From Chryseobacterium sp. UBA6632 (GTDB taxonomy: Bacteria > Bacteroidota > Bacteroidia > Flavobacteriales > Weeksellaceae), in the NCBI GenBank assembly GCA_002455915.1, contig DKLU01000470.1, positions 1 through 5,131 on the forward strand: DNA of 5,131 bases, read 5' to 3'. The number at the start of each line of letters is the position of its first letter. Position 1 is the first letter of the stretch. The position numbers and the translations under genes are program-made. A model generated the notes under the pieces. It was given only the letters and a program-made list of their open reading frames with translations, was not told where the DNA came from and did not search any database. Positions 1-5,131 of the stretch are shown piece by piece.

Positions 1-354
1 TGTATTGAACCATCCTTGTCTTGTTTCACCTCTGTCATACTGTAATTTTAAACCAAAAGCATGAGTAATTGCTTTATCGATACTTACATAAGCAGAGTAA
101 CCGAATAGATTCTTACCGTTACCATTTTTTATAGATGTTAAATCGGCAGACTGCATCAAAGGTACACCTGCACCAGCAGAGATAGACCAGTCGTTAAATC
201 TTTTAGATTTATTTGTAAATGGGGAAACATTGGCAGAGCCCGAAGAAAATGTATTTGGATATTCTCCATTTGAAGAAACTGCCGTTGAGTCTTGTGCAAA
301 GGCTACTGTCGGAACAGCTAGGGCAAATGCAACAATTGCTAAACTTAATTTCAT
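1..354 (-). CDS. OmpA-like outer-membrane protein, N-terminal part (cut by window edge)
   Basis: The frame opens with ATG at 354-352 and stays open to base 1, giving the first 118 residues; the rest is outside the window. The N-terminus is a typical Sec signal peptide (MKLSLAIVAFALAVPTVAFA), with likely cleavage at AFA|QDS. A polar stretch follows with EYPNTFSSGSANV and RFNDWSIS, then the first strands of an outer-membrane beta-barrel (YVSIDK, AFGLKLQY). By hand alignment it is about 65% identical over some 92 mature residues to the next gene upstream (401-1513), so the two are tandem paralogues. The silent positions have diverged widely, so the duplication is not recent. The family is normally a barrel plus thrombospondin type 3 linker plus peptidoglycan-binding OmpA domain; whether this copy has the last domain cannot be seen. 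The gap from the upstream gene is 46 bases with no clear terminator, so co-transcription is likely. Family assignment is fairly safe; no specific function can be given. Confidence 0.85.
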   Translation of the reverse strand, partial: MKLSLAIVAFALAVPTVAFAQDSTAVSSNGEYPNTFSSGSANVSPFTNKSKRFNDWSISAGAGVPLMQSADLTSIKNGNGKNLFGYSAYVSIDKAITHAFGLKLQYDRGETRQGWFNT

Positions 355-372
355 AGTGTATTTTTTATTTAG

Positions 373-385
373 TTAATTAAATGAT
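373..385 (-). repeat. 13-base leader motif, copy 1 (upstream of the partial OmpA-like gene)
   Basis: On the minus strand this reads ATCATTTAATTAA and ends exactly 18 bases before the ATG at 354. The same 13 bases occur, also 18 bases before the ATG, in the ftsY leader at 5107-5119. It may be an untranslated-leader or promoter-region element, or a coincidence in AT-rich intergenic sequence. Confidence 0.3.
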
Positions 386-400
386 TTTATTTTTTACTGA

Positions 401-1513
401 TTACTTGTTCGTAGGGCAACCGTTATTTTCAACAGGTCCCGGAACAGTTACACATTTATCGTATAAATCGATAACACCGTCTAAATCCATGTCTAGCGCT
501 ACACCAGCACCGTCAACTCTAGCTCCGGCCGGAGTGTCAAGCTGTCTGTCCCAGTCATCACAAACTCCGTCATTATCAGCATCTCCTTTTTCGCAAACTA
601 CAAGATCTGTAGATGCATTTTCAAGAACGTTTGCTCTGTAATATGCCTCTTGCAAAGGATCATGCCATGCTAAGTGAGATTGTTGCTTTCCAATTTTGAA
701 TGATACTCCAAGATTAACTGTCCACATGTTATCCGAACGTCTTTTGTTAAGCATATTATACTTAGCCGTCGCTGTACTTGTGTCATAGTTATCTGGGCCA
801 GCCCATCCACCGCCATCGAATTCATCATCACCACTTATGATATACATGGTTCTTGCTTCAACATCAATAAGTCTGGATACATTATATTTTAATCCAATAC
901 CGAATTGATAGAAAAGTGAATTGATGTCTATGTCTTGTTTAATAAACAGAGGTGCTCTTTTAGGAGTAGTACTGTATCTGTATTGATCATTGTCATACAG
1001 AGACGTATCATATCCCATTACACCAATCCCTGCATAACCGTGGAAAGCCCATCTGTACGGAGAATGATTATCAACTCTTCTTAAAAAATTAGAAAAGTTA
1101 ACATCTCCCATTAAAGCAATCTGGTTATACTTAGTTTTTGCGGTAGCTACACCTGCTGCCAATCCTGCTGCTCCTTCCAATTGCCCTTTTTGAGTTGTCT
1201 CACCTCTCTGATAGATAAGGCTCAACCCAAAAGAGTGGGTAATTTGCTTGTCAATACTCACGTAAGTGTTATATCCCCAGTTTACCTTTTTATCGTAAAT
1301 CGATTTGAGGTCAGAGTGCACCATAAACGCTCCACCACCACCAACAGAGATCGACCAATCGTTGAATCGTCTTGCTTTGTTGTTGAAAGGTTGAACATTG
1401 GCAGAACCTGAGGAGAAAGTATTAGGATATTCGTTCGTGGAACTTACAGCAATACTGTCCTGAGCATAAGTAGCAATAGGCAAAGCGGCCAATAATAATA
1501 AACCTAATTTCAT
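401..1513 (-). CDS. OmpA-like outer-membrane barrel protein with TSP3 linker, lacking the OmpA C-terminal domain
   Basis: A 370-residue protein with a signal peptide (residues 1-17, cleavage TYA|QDS) and a polar N-terminal stretch with EYPNTFSSGSANV (about 28-40). About eight amphipathic strands look like a small outer-membrane barrel, roughly at 53-64, 81-91, 94-106, 129-141, 153-169, 198-213, 215-229 and 263-275. Residues 303-367 form a thrombospondin type 3-like linker with Asp-rich repeats DADNDGVCDD (311-320) and DMDLDGVIDL (341-350) and cysteines at 307, 318, 354 and 366. Such repeats usually bind calcium. In flavobacterial OmpA proteins this linker leads into a periplasmic peptidoglycan-binding domain of about 100 residues, but here the protein stops just after the linker (NNGCPTNK, then TAA). 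Only 46 bases follow before the next start codon, so no remnant of the missing domain is present. It may be a barrel anchored only by its own fold, or may partner the paralogue downstream. The start is set by the signal peptide, 17 bases after folK, which suggests an operon. Confidence 0.88.
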   Translation of the reverse strand: MKLGLLLLAALPIATYAQDSIAVSSTNEYPNTFSSGSANVQPFNNKARRFNDWSISVGGGGAFMVHSDLKSIYDKKVNWGYNTYVSIDKQITHSFGLSLIYQRGETTQKGQLEGAAGLAAGVATAKTKYNQIALMGDVNFSNFLRRVDNHSPYRWAFHGYAGIGVMGYDTSLYDNDQYRYSTTPKRAPLFIKQDIDINSLFYQFGIGLKYNVSRLIDVEARTMYIISGDDEFDGGGWAGPDNYDTSTATAKYNMLNKRRSDNMWTVNLGVSFKIGKQQSHLAWHDPLQEAYYRANVLENASTDLVVCEKGDADNDGVCDDWDRQLDTPAGARVDGAGVALDMDLDGVIDLYDKCVTVPGPVENNGCPTNK

Positions 1514-1530
1514 ACAATATGTTTTATGTT

Positions 1531-1950
1531 TTATTCAGATAAATCTTTTAATAATATCTTGGAAAATTCCCTTTCATATAAATGTTTTTTATGAGGAATT
1601 TCAAGCCTTTCAGAGATAAAATTTAATTCATTATATTTCACGATATCGATGTCTATAATGCGATCTGCATAACCTCCCGATACCTTTGAATCATTTACTC
1701 TTCCCATCTCATTTTCAATACTTTTAACTAAATCAAGCAGTTGAATGGGCGAAAGACGCGTATATATTATTGATGCAATATTACAAAAAATATTGGAACT
1801 GGCAAATTCTACAGGGTCGGATGTCAAAAATTCACTATTCTTTAATATTTCAATTCCTCTATCCTTAAGCATCTGTAGTGCAGTCTCTAAATTTTTTTTT
1901 TGATCTCCGAGGTTACTTCCCAGTAACAAAACTACCTTTTGCTGCGACAT
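1531..1950 (-). CDS. folK: 2-amino-4-hydroxy-6-hydroxymethyldihydropteridine pyrophosphokinase (HPPK)
   Basis: FolK transfers pyrophosphate from ATP to 6-hydroxymethyl-7,8-dihydropterin, the step before dihydropteroate synthase in folate synthesis; it is cytosolic. At 139 residues it is a single-domain HPPK, slightly shorter than the 159-residue E. coli enzyme, with no fused FolB or FolP domain. Family marks are GSNLGD at 11-16, FCNIAS at 55-60 (family F-x-N), the ExxxGR pattern ending at G83-R84, the R-x-x-D-x-D signature at R97-D100-D102 (the two Asp correspond to the magnesium ligands of E. coli HPPK), and ERLEIPHKKHLYER at 114-127, matching the family's ERL-x-(I/V)-PH segment. The Trp of the E. 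coli WGPR segment is not conserved here. The ATG at 1950 is the only workable start, since the first beta strand begins at residue 5. Codons 17-20 contain a run of ten A. The gene faces sppA across an 8-base gap, and an OmpA-like gene follows after 17 bases. Confidence 0.95.
   Translation of the reverse strand: MSQQKVVLLLGSNLGDQKKNLETALQMLKDRGIEILKNSEFLTSDPVEFASSNIFCNIASIIYTRLSPIQLLDLVKSIENEMGRVNDSKVSGGYADRIIDIDIVKYNELNFISERLEIPHKKHLYEREFSKILLKDLSE
1892..1901. repeat. Ten-base poly(T)/poly(A) tract inside folK
   Basis: Ten consecutive T on the plus strand are ten A on the folK coding strand, spanning codons 17-20 (Gln-Lys-Lys-Asn). Runs this long are prone to replication slippage and to transcriptional slippage; either would shift the reading frame early in the gene. 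Confidence 0.8.
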
Positions 1951-1958
1951 ATTGAAAA

Positions 1959-3725
1959 ATGATTGATTTTATGAAAAGTTTTTTTAAAAATGTTCTGGCA
2001 AATATAGTGGCAATTGTGATATTGTGCGCTGTATTTTTCATCTTTTTTATTATGCTTATTGTCTTTAGTTCGATGGGAAGCGACAAATCTGTAACGGTAA
2101 AAAAGAATTCAATTTTAACGATAAATCTTACAACAGATATTCTCGACAGCCCTACGGAAGAGAAATCAGATTTTTTCAGTTTAAGCAAAGAAAGCAAAAG
2201 TGTTTTGATTTATGATGTGCTTGAAGCCATTAACAAAGCAAAAACAGATGATAATATTAAAGGAATAAGCATTGAGGCAGATAATCTGAACGCAGGTATC
2301 ACCCAAATTGATGATATTAGAAGTGCGTTGGAAGATTTTAAGAAAAGTGGAAAGTTTGTTTATGCTTACGGAAACGGGGTTTCTCAATCTTCTTATTATT
2401 TAGGATCTGTGGCGGAAAAATATTTCCTTCATCCGGCAGGATTAATTGAATTGAAAGGTCTGGCTACAGAAGTTGTTTTCTTTAAAGATTTTGCTGAAAA
2501 ATACGGAATTGGGATTGAAGTTATCCGTCACGGAAAATTCAAATCTGCTGTGGAACCATTTTTGAGAAACGACATTTCACCGGAAAATAAAGAACAATTA
2601 AGTACTTTATTAAACGATATCTGGAAAAATACATCGTCAAAAATTGCTGCTTCAAGAAAAATAGATACAGCACAGTTCAGAACAGCTGTTGATAGTTTGT
2701 ATGGAATGATTCCTGAGCAAAGTTTGAAATATAAATTGGTTGATAAATTGGCTCAGAAAAGTGAGTATGATAATTTATTGAAGTCAAAATTGAGTGTTAA
2801 AGGCAAAGAGAAATTAAACAAAATTTCTTTATCAAATTATATTAAATCTTATGCAGATGAGAGTAAGTCGGGAGACAAGATTGCTATTCTTTATGCATCG
2901 GGATCAATTAATAATGGAGATGGATACAATGATATTTATTCTGAAAAATATGTGAAATACATTAAAGATCTTCAGGAAAATGATAAAGTGAAAGCGGTGG
3001 TGTTAAGAATTAATTCTCCGGGAGGAAGTGCGAATGCTTCAGACGAAATTTTGTTTGAACTTCAACAGTTGAAGAAGAAAAAACCTTTGGTAGTTTCTTT
3101 TGGTGATTATGCTGCTTCAGGTGGTTATTATATTGCTATGGCTGCTGATAAAATTTATTCTGAACCGAATACACTTACAGGTTCCATCGGGGTTTTTGGT
3201 GTATTGCCTTATTATAAAGATTTAGCAAATAAAAACGGAGTACGTTCAGATATTGTTTCTACAAATGCCAATTCTCAATATTATTCAGCATTGCACGGTC
3301 TTACCCCATATGGAGTGACGATGATGACGAGAAGCGTGGAAGGAACTTATAAGAGATTTGTTCATTTTGTGACTCAAAACAGAAAGCAGACTTTCGAGCA
3401 GATTGATAATGTTGGTGGCGGTAGAGTATGGAGTGGTGTAAGAGCCAAACAAATCGGATTAGTAGATGAATTGGGAACGCTGAATGATGCCGTGAAATTT
3501 GCCGCTCAAAAGGCTGGTTTAAAATCATACAACGTTTCTTCTTATCCGAAAAGAATGAATGCGTTTGAGCAGATATTCCATGATCTTAATGAAGATGAAA
3601 TTTCGGCAAGAATTATTAAAAATAAAATTGGTAAAGCCAACTATGAAATTTTACAGCAGATTACAGATGAAAAACTAAAATCTGAGGTGAAGATGGAAAT
3701 GCCTTATCAGATAAAGATAAACTAA
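1959..3725 (+). CDS. sppA: Signal peptide peptidase SppA, 67-kDa double-domain type (family S49)
   Basis: SppA is a membrane-anchored serine protease that cuts signal peptides left in the membrane after secretion. This is the long form with two S49 domains in tandem. One hydrophobic segment (about 12-36) anchors the N-terminus. The first domain contains the catalytic lysine in GKFKSAVEPF (K195, matching K209 of E. coli). The second contains SPGG (353-356), the nucleophile in DYAASGGYYIA (S387, matching S409) and LTGSIGVFG (406-414), followed by RVWSG (489-493). Both halves of the Ser/Lys dyad are present, so the enzyme should be active. The 588-residue length is near the 618 of the E. coli protein. 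Two in-frame starts are possible: ATG at 1959, with the A-rich GAAAA leader favoured in this phylum, or ATG at 1971 (584 residues, MKSFFKN), which fits the usual SppA N-terminus. I lean weakly to 1959. It is divergent from folK and ends before a strong terminator. Confidence 0.95.
   Translation: MIDFMKSFFKNVLANIVAIVILCAVFFIFFIMLIVFSSMGSDKSVTVKKNSILTINLTTDILDSPTEEKSDFFSLSKESKSVLIYDVLEAINKAKTDDNIKGISIEADNLNAGITQIDDIRSALEDFKKSGKFVYAYGNGVSQSSYYLGSVAEKYFLHPAGLIELKGLATEVVFFKDFAEKYGIGIEVIRHGKFKSAVEPFLRNDISPENKEQLSTLLNDIWKNTSSKIAASRKIDTAQFRTAVDSLYGMIPEQSLKYKLVDKLAQKSEYDNLLKSKLSVKGKEKLNKISLSNYIKSYADESKSGDKIAILYASGSINNGDGYNDIYSEKYVKYIKDLQENDKVKAVVLRINSPGGSANASDEILFELQQLKKKKPLVVSFGDYAASGGYYIAMAADKIYSEPNTLTGSIGVFGVLPYYKDLANKNGVRSDIVSTNANSQYYSALHGLTPYGVTMMTRSVEGTYKRFVHFVTQNRKQTFEQIDNVGGGRVWSGVRAKQIGLVDELGTLNDAVKFAAQKAGLKSYNVSSYPKRMNAFEQIFHDLNEDEISARIIKNKIGKANYEILQQITDEKLKSEVKMEMPYQIKIN
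1999..2006 (-). promoter_or_regulatory. Candidate Bacteroidota -7 promoter element for folK, inside sppA
   Basis: Read on the minus strand these bases are TATATTTG, a perfect match to the TAnnTTTG -7 consensus of Bacteroidota housekeeping promoters. A start a few bases downstream would give a leader of about 40-45 nucleotides before the folK ATG. I see no TTG/TTTG at the usual -33 distance, so the assignment rests on the -7 box and position. The element lies within codons 14-16 of sppA. Confidence 0.35.
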
Positions 3726-3744
3726 CTAAATTATTATTGTACCG

Positions 3745-3780
3745 AAACGCCGGATTTGAATTTCAAATCCGGCGTTTTAT
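3745..3780 (+). terminator. Strong intrinsic terminator after sppA, possibly bidirectional
   Basis: AAACGCCGGATTTGAA (3745-3760) and TTCAAATCCGGCGTTT (3762-3777) are perfect inverted repeats separated by one base, allowing a stem of about 15 pairs with a minimal loop and a GC-rich base (CGCCGG/CCGGCG). On the plus strand the stem runs into GTTTTATTTTATT, a good U-rich tail, 19 bases after the sppA stop codon. On the minus strand the tail is weaker (GTTTCGG). It lies between two convergent genes and could also stop transcription of the small membrane-protein gene that ends at 3801. Confidence 0.9.
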
Positions 3781-3800
3781 TTTATTAAAAAGCTCAAATT

Positions 3801-4061
3801 TTAACCTTTCTTGGTAGCCATTCCGTAAAGCCAAAGGACAATTAAAGCGCCTCCGATTGCTAAAATCCAGCTTCGGGGATTCCAGAACGTCGTCACATCT
3901 CCCCAATGAAGAATGTAAACTCCAATTGCTCCCCCGACGAAAGCTCCTATAATTCCTAAAATAATGGTGATGAGCCAGCCACCTCCTTGTTTACCAGGCA
4001 TGATAGCTTTTGCGATTGCTCCGGCTAAAAGCCCAAAAATAATCCATGTTAAAACTCCCAT
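3801..4061 (-). CDS. Small membrane protein of the GlsB/YeaQ/YmgE (transglycosylase-associated) family
   Basis: An 86-residue, very hydrophobic protein with three predicted membrane segments, about residues 3-20, 28-51 and 64-81. The first loop carries the family's Gly-rich pattern: GLLAGAIAKAIMPGKQGGG (10-28), then GIIGAFVGGAIG (36-47). The length is typical of the family (about 80-90). The Pfam name is 'transglycosylase-associated protein', but no enzymatic activity is established; members are often induced by envelope, acid or general stress (YeaQ and YmgE in Enterobacteria, GlsB in enterococci). A short charged end (ATKKG) follows the last helix. The gene lies 73 bases downstream of ftsY on the same strand, with only a weak hairpin between them, so it may be read from ftsY, or from its own promoter in the AT-rich gap, where I find no convincing -7 element. 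It converges on sppA. Family is confident; role in this organism unknown. Confidence 0.9.
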   Translation of the reverse strand: MGVLTWIIFGLLAGAIAKAIMPGKQGGGWLITIILGIIGAFVGGAIGVYILHWGDVTTFWNPRSWILAIGGALIVLWLYGMATKKG

Positions 4062-4123
4062 AGTTGCAAATTTTTTAATTGTTAATATTTATAAAATGAT
4101 TTGTTTACTAATAAAGGGAAAAC

Positions 4124-4138
4124 ATGATGTAAAATCAT
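4124..4138. other. Weak AT-rich hairpin at the end of ftsY
   Basis: ATGAT (4124-4128) and ATCAT (4134-4138) can pair around a five-base loop. On the minus strand this overlaps the ftsY TGA stop and is followed by GTTTTCCC. The stem is only five mostly A-T pairs, so it is at best a weak terminator, and read-through into the downstream small membrane-protein gene is likely. Confidence 0.25.
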
Positions 4139-5088
4139 CTTTTCTTGAAAAATGAATCTACAAATTCTGTACCATTGAAAAGTTGAAGATCTTGCATTTT
4201 TTCTCCAACACCAATGTATTTTACAGGAATTTGAAACTGGTCTGAAATGCCGATTACAACACCTCCTTTTGCAGTTCCGTCTAGTTTAGTGACAGCGAGA
4301 GCATTCACTTCTGTGGCTGCTGTAAATTGTTTAGCCTGTTCAAAAGCATTCTGACCTGTAGAACCGTCCAAAACCAATAAAATCTCATGAGGAGCATCAG
4401 GAATTACCTTTTGCATTACTCTTTTAATTTTAGAAAGCTCATTCATCAAATTGATCTTATTATGAAGCCTTCCTGCAGTATCAATAATTACAACATCGGC
4501 ATTTTGAGCAACCGCGCTTTGTACCGTATCAAAAGCAACAGAAGCAGGGTCTGATCCCATTTCCTGTTTTACGATGGTTACACCCACTCTTTCGCTCCAA
4601 ATAACCAATTGGTCTACAGCGGCAGCTCTAAAGGTATCTGCAGCTCCAAGAACCACTTTTTTTCCTTCAGATTTGAATTGATGAGCCAGTTTACCAATTG
4701 TTGTGGTTTTTCCGACACCATTTACTCCAACTACCATAATGACGTATGGTTTTTTTGAAGTATCAATATTTCCGGTTCCGGCGTGAGGATTTTCAAGTAA
4801 TAAACCTGAAATTTCATCACGAAGAATTTTATCAAGCTCGCTTACGCTTACATATTTGTCTCTTGCGACGCGCTCCTCAATTCTTTCTATGATTTTGATG
4901 GTTGTAGATGCCCCGACGTCTGATGCAATAAGTACCTCTTCCAGATCATCCAGAACTTCATCATCTACTTTGCTTTTACCGACTACGGCCTTCGTCATTT
5001 TTTCAAAGAAACCTTGGCTGGATTTTTCCAACCCTTTATCTAAAGTTTCTTTTTCTTCTTTTTTAAAAATATTTTTAAACCAACTCAT
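4135..5088 (-). CDS. ftsY: Signal recognition particle receptor FtsY (SRP GTPase)
   Basis: FtsY docks ribosome-nascent-chain/SRP complexes at the inner membrane, and with Ffh hydrolyses GTP to hand the chain to the Sec translocon. The 317-residue protein is the short NG form without the long acidic A domain of E. coli FtsY. It starts with an amphipathic basic segment (MSWFKNIFKK), a likely membrane-targeting helix, followed by the four-helix N domain (about 15-100). The GTPase domain shows all expected motifs: P-loop GVNGVGKTTT (121-130), DTFRAAA (151-157), DTAGR (203-207), TKLDG (267-271) and the closing GGVVIG (275-280) and YIGVGE (291-296). It lacks the methionine-rich M domain, which separates it from Ffh. 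The ATG at 5088 is supported by the N-terminal helix and by the leader ending ACT-ATG, as in two other genes of the window. What lies upstream is cut off after 43 bases, which contain no recognisable coding end. Confidence 0.97.
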   Translation of the reverse strand: MSWFKNIFKKEEKETLDKGLEKSSQGFFEKMTKAVVGKSKVDDEVLDDLEEVLIASDVGASTTIKIIERIEERVARDKYVSVSELDKILRDEISGLLLENPHAGTGNIDTSKKPYVIMVVGVNGVGKTTTIGKLAHQFKSEGKKVVLGAADTFRAAAVDQLVIWSERVGVTIVKQEMGSDPASVAFDTVQSAVAQNADVVIIDTAGRLHNKINLMNELSKIKRVMQKVIPDAPHEILLVLDGSTGQNAFEQAKQFTAATEVNALAVTKLDGTAKGGVVIGISDQFQIPVKYIGVGEKMQDLQLFNGTEFVDSFFKKR

Positions 5089-5106
5089 AGTATGAATTAA
5101 GTGATT

Positions 5107-5119
5107 TTAATTAAATGAT
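5107..5119 (-). repeat. 13-base leader motif, copy 2 (upstream of ftsY)
   Basis: Identical on the minus strand to bases 373-385 (ATCATTTAATTAA) and at the same 18-base distance from the start codon. Both leaders also end in ACTATG. No TAnnTTTG box is visible in the 43 bases available upstream of ftsY. Confidence 0.3.
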
Positions 5120-5131
5120 GAAAGCTGGAGG

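Noticed and set aside
401..620. Possibility that the OmpA-like gene is a frameshifted pseudogene
   Set aside because: The frame is intact through the linker to a normal stop codon, and the 46 bases that follow contain no displaced OmpA-domain sequence, so a simple frameshift does not explain the short form.
381..641. Open frame of 86 codons on the plus strand opposite the OmpA-like gene
   Set aside because: It lies almost wholly antisense to a well-supported coding region, is Ser/Thr/Pro-rich low-complexity translation, and has no family resemblance. It mirrors the codon pattern of the real gene. The same applies to the plus-strand frames at 1181-1411 and 4856-5095.
1913..2387. Two minus-strand open frames antisense to the start of sppA (1913-2197 and 2181-2387)
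   Set aside because: They overlap the sppA N-terminal coding region, where both catalytic domains and the anchor confirm the plus-strand frame. The translations show no motif, and the first also overlaps folK in another frame.
3301..3528. Minus-strand open frame of 75 codons inside sppA
   Set aside because: It is antisense to the second S49 domain of sppA and has no recognisable feature.
4067..4074. AAAATTTG on the minus strand as a -7 box for the small membrane-protein gene
   Set aside because: One mismatch to TAnnTTTG and only five bases from the ATG, which would leave almost no leader. More likely just AT-rich leader sequence.
3964..4155. Plus-strand open frame of 63 codons crossing the glsB-type gene and the gap after it
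   Set aside because: It is mostly antisense to the small membrane-protein gene, which has a clear family match, and its own translation is unremarkable.
1..5131. Search for mobile elements, CRISPR arrays, defence genes, tRNA or rRNA
   Set aside because: No direct-repeat arrays, terminal inverted repeats with a transposase, or structured RNA genes were seen. All substantial frames match conserved chromosomal families.

Overview
The window looks like ordinary chromosome from a member of the Bacteroidota, most likely a flavobacterium of the Chryseobacterium/Elizabethkingia type. This is inferred from the low GC content, A-rich leaders without a clear Shine-Dalgarno sequence, a perfect Bacteroidota-type -7 promoter element (TAnnTTTG), and OmpA-type proteins of a recognisable flavobacterial pattern (signal peptide, small barrel, thrombospondin type 3 linker). 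No species call can be made from the sequence alone.

Layout, left to right. Bases 1-354 (minus) are the N-terminal 118 codons of an OmpA-like outer-membrane protein whose remainder lies off the left edge. Bases 401-1513 (minus) encode a complete paralogue, 370 residues, that has the barrel and the calcium-binding-type linker but ends where the peptidoglycan-binding OmpA domain would normally begin. Bases 1531-1950 (minus) encode FolK, the pyrophosphokinase of folate synthesis, 17 bases upstream of the second barrel gene. Transcription therefore probably runs folK -> truncated OmpA -> second OmpA. Bases 1959-3725 (plus) encode a full double-domain SppA signal-peptide peptidase, divergent from folK with only 8 bases between the two start codons. 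A strong intrinsic terminator (3745-3780) separates sppA from the convergent small membrane protein of the GlsB/YeaQ/YmgE family (3801-4061, minus). Bases 4135-5088 (minus) encode FtsY, the signal recognition particle receptor.

Most of the genes concern the cell envelope: FtsY delivers nascent membrane proteins, SppA degrades leftover signal peptides, the OmpA-like proteins sit in the outer membrane, and the GlsB-type protein is a small membrane protein linked to stress. FolK is the metabolic exception. Nothing in the window looks mobile or horizontally acquired, and I see no CRISPR array, transposase, phage gene, tRNA or rRNA.

I did not find a convincing undescribed system. The points most worth checking are the OmpA paralogue without an anchor domain, the 8-base divergent folK/sppA junction with a probable promoter inside the opposite gene, a ten-base homopolymer early in folK, and a 13-base leader motif at the same distance from two different start codons.
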